DNA of 9,498 nucleotides, taken from contig JAFANL010000198.1 in assembly GCA_019232735.1 (NCBI GenBank), positions 1-9,498 on the forward strand. The letters are read 5' to 3'. Made by a program: the position numbers and the translations under genes. Below the pieces are notes generated by a model. It was not told the origin of the DNA. It searched no databases and worked only from the letters and a program-made list of their open reading frames with translations. The stretch comes from Aquitalea sp. (GTDB taxonomy: Bacteria > Pseudomonadota > Gammaproteobacteria > Burkholderiales > Chromobacteriaceae). Numbering within the stretch: the stretch's first letter is position 1; the number at the start of each line of letters is the position of its first letter. Shown piece by piece: positions 1-6,844 of the stretch.

Positions 1-19
1 CGGCCGGAGTAAACGTGCA

Positions 20-44
20 CAAGGCCCGCCATGGGCGGGCCTTG
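20..44. terminator. GC-rich hairpin, possible bidirectional terminator
   Basis: An 11-bp perfect stem (20-30 with 34-44) closes a 3-base ATG loop. It lies 31 bases past the stop codon of the minus-strand gene at 76-273, so it may end that transcript. Neither side has a clean T-run: the plus side continues TTGCCCTT and the minus side TGCACGTTT. It could also serve a plus-strand gene that ends left of the window. Confidence 0.5.
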
Positions 45-75
45 TTGCCCTTACTGCTCTCGGATCAAGCGCAGC

Positions 76-273
76 TTACTGTTGCGGCGCGGTTGCCGGT
101 GGCATGTTGCCATCCGGTTCCGGAGCCGCATCGGACTGGCTCCCTTGTGGGGCGGAGGCCTGCGGCTGGTCAGTCGATGACTGGCCGGCCGTAGCGGCAA
201 AAGCCAGATCAATCAAGGCCAGGCTGGCCAGTGGCAGGGAAAGCATGACCAGAACAAGCAGTGTCTTTTGCAT
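76..273 (-). CDS. Small exported Ala/Pro/Gln-rich protein of unknown function
   Basis: I do not recognise a family for this 65-residue product. Residues 1-26 look like a Sec signal peptide: a Lys at position 3, a long Leu/Val/Ala-rich core, and a cleavage site AFA at 24-26. The mature part, about 39 residues, is low-complexity and acidic (Ala, Pro, Gln, Ser, Asp), has no Cys, and probably has no fixed fold. It lacks the lipobox cysteine, so it is not a lipoprotein. The start has a purine-rich GAAAGAAG just upstream, a weak but usable ribosome site. The gene stands alone on the minus strand, with a hairpin after its stop. The clear signal peptide is the main argument that it is real, because a random reading frame rarely begins with one. 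Similar short Ala/Pro/Gln-rich exported proteins are often annotated only as hypothetical. Confidence 0.6.
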   Translation of the reverse strand: MQKTLLVLVMLSLPLASLALIDLAFAATAGQSSTDQPQASAPQGSQSDAAPEPDGNMPPATAPQQ

Positions 274-493
274 GGGCTTCTTTCAATGTAGCGGGATAAC
301 AGCACCTGTATTGCAAGCGCCATGCCAGTTACATTTTTCCAATGCAAAACAAGCACTTGCACACATCAGCACCGAAGAAAACCATCCATCCTGTCGGGCA
401 GCGGCGACAGCAATCCGGCCTCTGCACCCAAGTCATTGATATGAAATGACTATTCAAGTCGTCAGGCAGCGACAGCCGCTCCAGGCCAGCACA
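274..493. other. Intergenic region without a recognisable gene
   Basis: I see no convincing reading frame here with the codon use of the neighbours; the frame running into it from the left on the plus strand is a shadow of the minus-strand gene. The stretch should hold the promoter of the small exported protein, but no good -35/-10 pair stands out on the minus strand. It is AT-richer than the coding regions around 320-455. It ends at a plus-strand terminator-like hairpin that has no plus-strand gene before it. Confidence 0.5.
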
Positions 494-518
494 AGCTGCT
501 GATCAGGCAGCTGTTTTT
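494..518 (+). terminator. Plus-strand terminator-like hairpin without a gene before it
   Basis: A 6-bp stem (494-499 with 507-512) with a 7-base loop is followed by G and five T (514-518), the layout of an intrinsic terminator read on the plus strand. The T-run is also the left arm of a 7-bp inverted repeat, TTTTTGC at 514-520 and GCAAAAA at 522-528. No plus-strand gene lies upstream in the window. It may end an unannotated short RNA or block antisense transcription. Confidence 0.45.
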
Positions 519-535
519 GCGGCAAAAAGGCATGG

Positions 536-555
536 AAAAACCCGCCGTAGCGGGT
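536..555 (-). terminator. Intrinsic terminator of the VOC-family gene
   Basis: Read on the minus strand, a 6-bp stem ACCCGC/GCGGGT (555-550 with 545-540) with loop TACG runs directly into five T (540-536). It lies 21 bases past the stop codon of the gene at 577-1023. Confidence 0.8.
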
Positions 556-576
556 GTTTCGATATGGCCTGTTGCT

Positions 577-1023
577 TCAGGGTGTCGGCTTGTTGCCCAG
601 CTTGAGTTTGCCGGCCAGCCAGGTGTGGTCATAGCTGACGATTTCAAACGGATTGCCAAAGGGATCGACAAAGCTGATGGAGCAGAAAAACTGGTGGTCT
701 ACCACCGAATCGCGCGCCACGGTCTGGCCGGCACGATCGCTCACGCGTTCGCCCGCCAGCTGATCTATCCACTCCAGGAAATCCTGTCCGTTGACCAGAA
801 AGGCCACCGAGCCGGGTTCGCACACCGGTTTGTCTTCCTGCGAGATGGCCAGCCGTACCGAGCCATTGCCATTCATCAGCATGACTACGCCATGCGGGCC
901 GCTCTGCATATGCTTGTAACGGGCATCCGGTGCCAGGTTCAGCACGCGCTGATACCAGTTCTGCGCCTTTACCAGGTCGGTGACACGGACATGGATATGG
1001 TCAATTTTGCCAAGCGATAGCAT
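577..1023 (-). CDS. VOC-superfamily (glyoxalase/dioxygenase-fold) protein
   Basis: This 148-residue protein has the vicinal-oxygen-chelate fold, built from two beta-alpha-beta-beta-beta modules. The first module opens with IDHIHVRVTDL (7-17) and WYQRVL (23-28). The second begins near SVAFLV (72-77) and ends in FVDPFGNPFEIV (118-129), the usual VOC C-terminal signature. By comparison with FosA and glyoxalase I, His9 and Glu127 fit metal ligands, but the second-module position usually held by His appears to be Ser72 or Val73, so a classical three-ligand site may be incomplete. Substrate unknown; lyase, dioxygenase, and antibiotic-binding roles are all possible for this fold. GAGGA lies 4 bases before ATG. 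It has a probable promoter in the end of uvrA and a terminator after its stop, so it can be transcribed alone, although read-through from uvrA (61 bases upstream) is possible. No signal peptide; cytoplasmic. Confidence 0.9.
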   Translation of the reverse strand: MLSLGKIDHIHVRVTDLVKAQNWYQRVLNLAPDARYKHMQSGPHGVVMLMNGNGSVRLAISQEDKPVCEPGSVAFLVNGQDFLEWIDQLAGERVSDRAGQTVARDSVVDHQFFCSISFVDPFGNPFEIVSYDHTWLAGKLKLGNKPTP

Positions 1024-1084
1024 TGCATCCTCAATGGGTAAGGGGTGGCGCGGCCACAGTGCGGCGCGCGCCTATTCTACGGTG

Positions 1085-3913
<2,829 letters not shown>

Positions 3914-3948
3914 GTGAGAGAGCGTTACTCAGTCAGTCGGGGAACCTG

Positions 3949-3956
3949 ATAATATA
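3949..3956 (-). promoter_or_regulatory. Probable -10 element of uvrA
   Basis: Minus-strand TATATTAT (3956-3949) offers two overlapping -10 hexamers, TATATT and TATTAT, about 36 bases before the uvrA ATG. No convincing -35 box sits 16-18 bases upstream, so the promoter may be weak or activator-dependent. No LexA-type palindrome overlaps it. Confidence 0.4.
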
Positions 3957-3999
3957 CCCGACTTGGCAGCCAACACTCCACCTGAGTATGCGCTGCAGC

Positions 4000-4027
4000 A
4001 AAAACCAGCCCGATGCGGGCAGGGCTG
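4000..4027 (-). terminator. Minus-strand terminator-like hairpin in the uvrA/transporter gap
   Basis: Read on the minus strand, CAGCCC (4027-4022) can pair with GGGCTG (4011-4006), or GCCCG (4020-4016) with CGGGC (4012-4008), followed by G and then TTTTT (4004-4000). The two genes beside the gap diverge, so no annotated gene reads into it. It would suit either an RNA made from 4063-4167 or a leader attenuator ahead of uvrA. Confidence 0.4.
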
Positions 4028-4062
4028 CGCCACACTCAGGCCGGAAAGTACACACCCAGCCC

Positions 4063-4167
4063 TGAGAACCTATTCATCGTCTGCCGTGCTAGTTAAACAG
4101 GGTGGTAATAGTGCGTTAAAAACGCCTTTGGAATGCGCTAGCTCGCTAGACTTTGAACAAGCTCTGA
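4063..4167. repeat. Possible miniature transposon remnant or structured RNA
   Basis: TGA occurs on both sides (4063-4065 and 4165-4167) of a 99-base segment. Its ends, GAACCTATTCAT (4066-4077) and, on the other strand, GAGCTTGTTCAA (4164-4153), match at 8 of 12 positions. A three-base duplication of TNA type is known for part of the IS5 family. Composition is about 46% GC by hand count, below the neighbouring genes. The minus-strand RNA can also fold: 12 bp between 4165-4154 and 4076-4065 (three G-U pairs), 4 bp between 4151-4148 and 4082-4079, then 2 bp, 5 bp between 4142-4138 and 4092-4088, plus an inner GCGUU/AACGC hairpin at 4125-4113. It encodes no protein that I can support. Mobile-element origin and RNA function are both inferences. 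Confidence 0.4.
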
Positions 4168-4192
4168 TACTGAATCGATAACGACAACACAC

Positions 4193-5554
4193 ATGAATTC
4201 GCTTGAATTGCGCGCCAGCCTGGGGCTGGCCGGTATTTACGCCCTGCGCATGCTGGGCATGTTCCTGATCCTGCCGGTGTTTGCCATTTACGCGCAAACC
4301 CTGCACGGGGCCGATAACCACACACTGATCGGCCTGGCGCTGGGCAGCTACGGCCTCACCCAGGCCTTGCTGCAACTGCCGCTGGGCATGTTGTCCGACC
4401 GCATCGGCCGCAAGAAGGTGATTTACGGCGGCCTGGTGCTGTTTGCCATCGGCAGCTTCGTGGCGGCCGGCGCGCACGACATCGTCACCCTCACCATCGG
4501 CCGCGTGATCCAGGGTTCCGGTGCCATTTCCGCGGCCATTACCGCCCTGCTGGCCGACCTGACCCGCGAAGAGAACCGCACCCGTGCCATGGCCATGATA
4601 GGCATGAGCATAGGCACCACCTTTGCCGTCAGCCTGGTGCTGGGCCCGGTGCTGGCGCAGTACATCGGCGTCAACGGCATCTTCGCCCTGACCGGCGTGC
4701 TGTCGCTGGCGGCGCTGGTGGGCGTGTGGCTGATCATCCCCGACCCGGCCATCTCACGCTTTCACTCCGATACCGAGGCCAATACCAAACGCCTGCCGGC
4801 GGTGATGAGAAATCCGCAACTGCTGCGCCTGAACTACGGCATCTTCGCCCTGCACGCGGCGCAGATGGCCATGTTTGTCACCATCCCGTTTGCCCTGATC
4901 AAGACAGCCGGCCTCGACAAGGCCCACCACTGGGAGGTCTACCTGCCGGTGACGGTGATTGGCTTCATCCTGATGGTGCCGGCCATCATCTACGGTGAGA
5001 AAAAGTCCAAGCTCAAACAAGTATTCATCGGTGCCATTGCCATCATGACCGCTGCCCAGCTGGGCATGGCACTGGCGCTGGACAGCTTCTGGCAGATCGT
5101 GGTGTGGCTGGGCCTGTATTTCATTGCCTTCAACATCCTGGAAGCCACCCTGCCCTCACTGATCTCGAAAATCGCACCGGCGGACGCCAAAGGTACCGCC
5201 ATCGGTGTGTATAATACGGCCCAGTCTTTTGGCCTGTTCATGGGAGCAGCCGCCGGTGGCTGGTTGTATGGCCATTACGGACCGGCCGGCGTATTCGGCT
5301 TTACCAGCGTACTGATGGCCAGCTGGCTCTTGGCTTCGCTCAGCATGCAGGCCCCGCAGGCCGTGCGCTCGGTGATGTTCCACATCGGCGAAAGCTGGCA
5401 GGGCAGCCCGCAGCAGCTATCGCAGCAACTGTCGGCCCAGGCAGGCGTGACCGAGGCCGTGGTGGTGCTGGAAGACCGCGTCGCCTACCTGAAGGTATCG
5501 CAGCAAAGCTGGGACGAAGCTGCAGTCAAGCAATTGATCCAGACAACTTATTAA
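4193..5554 (+). CDS. yajR: YajR-like major facilitator transporter with C-terminal domain
   Basis: This is a 453-residue inner-membrane transporter of the major facilitator superfamily, likely a proton-driven exporter; its substrate is not known. About twelve hydrophobic segments are visible. The signature RMLGMF in TM1 (19-24), the motif A loop GMLSDRIGRKK (65-75), the TM4 motif beginning at R104 (GRVIQGSGAI), the loop DLTREENRT (122-130) and LPSLISK (320-326) all resemble E. coli YajR. So does the overall length (454 in E. coli). After the last membrane span, residues about 390-453 form a soluble tail with beta-alpha character, matching the small ferredoxin-like YAM domain of YajR. The chosen ATG has no clear Shine-Dalgarno sequence (GATAACGACAACACAC precedes it), yet the N-terminus fits the family. 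ssb starts 96 bases downstream on the same strand and may share the transcript. The orthology is from recalled similarity, not an alignment. Confidence 0.92.
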   Translation: MNSLELRASLGLAGIYALRMLGMFLILPVFAIYAQTLHGADNHTLIGLALGSYGLTQALLQLPLGMLSDRIGRKKVIYGGLVLFAIGSFVAAGAHDIVTLTIGRVIQGSGAISAAITALLADLTREENRTRAMAMIGMSIGTTFAVSLVLGPVLAQYIGVNGIFALTGVLSLAALVGVWLIIPDPAISRFHSDTEANTKRLPAVMRNPQLLRLNYGIFALHAAQMAMFVTIPFALIKTAGLDKAHHWEVYLPVTVIGFILMVPAIIYGEKKSKLKQVFIGAIAIMTAAQLGMALALDSFWQIVVWLGLYFIAFNILEATLPSLISKIAPADAKGTAIGVYNTAQSFGLFMGAAAGGWLYGHYGPAGVFGFTSVLMASWLLASLSMQAPQAVRSVMFHIGESWQGSPQQLSQQLSAQAGVTEAVVVLEDRVAYLKVSQQSWDEAAVKQLIQTTY

Positions 5555-5650
5555 CGTCGGCGCGGCACTTGCCTTTGCGCGTCCGGCCCTGCAATCATCA
5601 TGCGTTGGCCATGCCCGGCGCAGCATTATCGAATCGAATCGGAGACCCAC

Positions 5651-6106
5651 ATGAACAGCATCACTTTTGACGGACGCCTGGCGGCAGACGCCGAACTGCG
5701 CTACACCCCCAGCGGCGAACCGGTGCTGAGCTTCCGCGTGGCCAGCGACATCGGCTTTGGCGAACGCAAGACTACCAACTGGTTTAGCTGCCAGGTATGG
5801 GGCAAGCGTGGCGAATCGCTGAAAAACTTCCTCAGCAAGGGCCAGCAAGTCACCGTGTACGGTCAGCTCACCCTGCGCGAATGGCAGAACAAGGAAGGCC
5901 AGAAGCAACTGTCGCCGGACGTGCGCGTAAACGAACTGAGCCTGCAAGGTGGCAAGCGCGAAGGCGGCTCGTCCATGGACGACAACTATGCCTACGGCGA
6001 ACCGGCAGCCCAGTCCCGTCCGGCAGCACCGCCGGCCGCACCGCGCCGCATGGAAGCCAAACCGGCACCGAAGCTGGACGATATGGATGACGACATCCCG
6101 TTCTGA
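5651..6106 (+). CDS. ssb: Single-stranded DNA-binding protein, short divergent form
   Basis: SSB coats single-stranded DNA in replication and repair and recruits partner proteins through its acidic tip. The 151-residue product has an OB-fold at about 1-100 (DGRLAADAELRYTPSGEPV at 7-25; TTNWFSCQVWGK at 41-52; LSKGQQVTVYGQL at 61-73), a Gly/Pro/Ala-rich disordered linker (101-142), and the conserved tip DDDIPF (146-151). Trp44 sits where E. coli has the DNA-stacking Trp54. The core is shorter and differs from the usual betaproteobacterial SSB, which starts MSLNKV and carries TEWHR. The ATG at 5651 is preferred over an in-frame upstream ATG at 5600, because GGAGA (5641-5645) stands 5 bases before it and the extra residues fit no SSB N-terminus. 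A strong terminator follows. Closeness to uvrA is shared with E. coli. Whether this is the only SSB of the cell cannot be seen here. Confidence 0.93.
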   Translation: MNSITFDGRLAADAELRYTPSGEPVLSFRVASDIGFGERKTTNWFSCQVWGKRGESLKNFLSKGQQVTVYGQLTLREWQNKEGQKQLSPDVRVNELSLQGGKREGGSSMDDNYAYGEPAAQSRPAAPPAAPRRMEAKPAPKLDDMDDDIPF

Positions 6107-6135
6107 TCCACTGCCGCAGCGTGGCTGAATCACTC

Positions 6136-6170
6136 ACAAACCCCTGTAACTGCAGGGGTTTGTCTTTTCT
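6136..6170 (+). terminator. Strong intrinsic terminator after ssb
   Basis: An 11-bp perfect stem, ACAAACCCCTG (6136-6146) with CAGGGGTTTGT (6153-6163), closes a 6-base loop and is followed by CTTTTCTT. It lies 29 bases past the ssb stop and separates the transporter/ssb unit from the next operon. Confidence 0.95.
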
Positions 6171-6321
6171 TGCACGCAGCAACAGCCCTGCTGCTGCAGG
6201 CAAGCACGCCCCTTGCAAATGGCTTTTTTGGTGGCAGCTTGTAGAATGCTGAGAGGATTTCCGCGTTTTGAAATAATTCCTTGAAAACCGCCACCCATTT
6301 CAACGCATAAGGCTTAATGTC

Positions 6322-6825
6322 ATGGCAAAAATTGCTCCCGCACTGCTACTTGGCGCTCTGCTGGCCCTGTCTTCCCTCAGTGCACAGGCACTGGAAAAAA
6401 CCAAAGGCCACGCCATTGTCACGATCACCGGCCAGATCACCGAGAAAAACAGCGGTGCCGATGCGCAGTTTGACGCCGCCATGCTGGACAAGCTGCCGCA
6501 AGTGAAAATGACGGTACCCACCCCGTGGTACAAGGAAGAACAGACTTTCGAAGGCCCACTGTTCCGCGACGTACTGAAAGCGGCCGGCAGCAAGGGCAGC
6601 AAGCTGTATGTGGTGGCCCTGAACGACTATGCGGCGGAAATTCCGCTGGCCGATCTGGAAAAATACGACGTCATCCTGGCACGCAAGATCAACGGCAAGG
6701 TGCTCACCGTGCGTGACAAGGGCCCGCTGTTCGTCATGTATCCCTTCGACAAGAAACCGGAACTGCGCACCAAGGAAATCTATTCCCGCTGCGTATGGCA
6801 GGTTAACCGCGTTCGCGTCGAATAA
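6322..6825 (+). CDS. Exported sulfite-oxidase-fold protein, PruR-like, lacking the Mo-ligand Cys
   Basis: This 167-residue protein begins with a Sec signal peptide (cleavage AQA at 21-23), giving a periplasmic mature form of about 144 residues. It shows the molybdopterin-oxidoreductase (sulfite-oxidase) fold: TFEGPLFRDVL (75-85), NDYAAEIPLADL (101-112), ILARKINGKVL (118-128), DKGPLFVMYPFD (132-143) and the end strand CVWQVNRVRV (157-166). Enzymes of this fold hold molybdenum through a Cys in the first third; here the only Cys is C157 near the end, so redox catalysis is unlikely. I infer a ligand-binding, perhaps pterin-binding, role as for PruR of Agrobacterium. The next gene, a sensor kinase, starts 19 bases later, which argues that this protein feeds its signal. 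AAGG lies 9 bases before ATG. A possible -10 box AATAAT (6272-6277) has no good -35. Annotation pipelines may call it a molybdopterin-dependent oxidoreductase. Confidence 0.85.
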   Translation: MAKIAPALLLGALLALSSLSAQALEKTKGHAIVTITGQITEKNSGADAQFDAAMLDKLPQVKMTVPTPWYKEEQTFEGPLFRDVLKAAGSKGSKLYVVALNDYAAEIPLADLEKYDVILARKINGKVLTVRDKGPLFVMYPFDKKPELRTKEIYSRCVWQVNRVRVE

Positions 6826-6844
6826 GTCCCTGCAGGAATAGCCC

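Noticed and set aside
4081..4100. CTG...ACAG as a LexA box for uvrA
   Set aside because: The spacing between the half sites is 14 bases rather than about 10, and it is far from the likely uvrA -10 element.
4098..4115. AGGGTGGTAATAGTGCG resembles the T-box core AGGGUGGNACCGCG
   Set aside because: Only the first nine bases agree, no specifier stem is visible, and the downstream gene is a transporter in a probable betaproteobacterium, where T-boxes are not expected.
4138..4149. CTAGC-TC-GCTAG palindrome as a repressor operator for the transporter
   Set aside because: It is short, no regulator gene is adjacent, and it is better explained as part of the larger fold of 4063-4167.
5628..5641. Tandem ATCGA/GAATC repeats before ssb
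   Set aside because: Fewer than three units; it is more likely chance than a regulatory repeat.
6176..6197. GCAGCA/TGCTGC inverted repeat after the ssb terminator
   Set aside because: It has no T-run and lies directly past a strong terminator; probably chance in GC-rich DNA.
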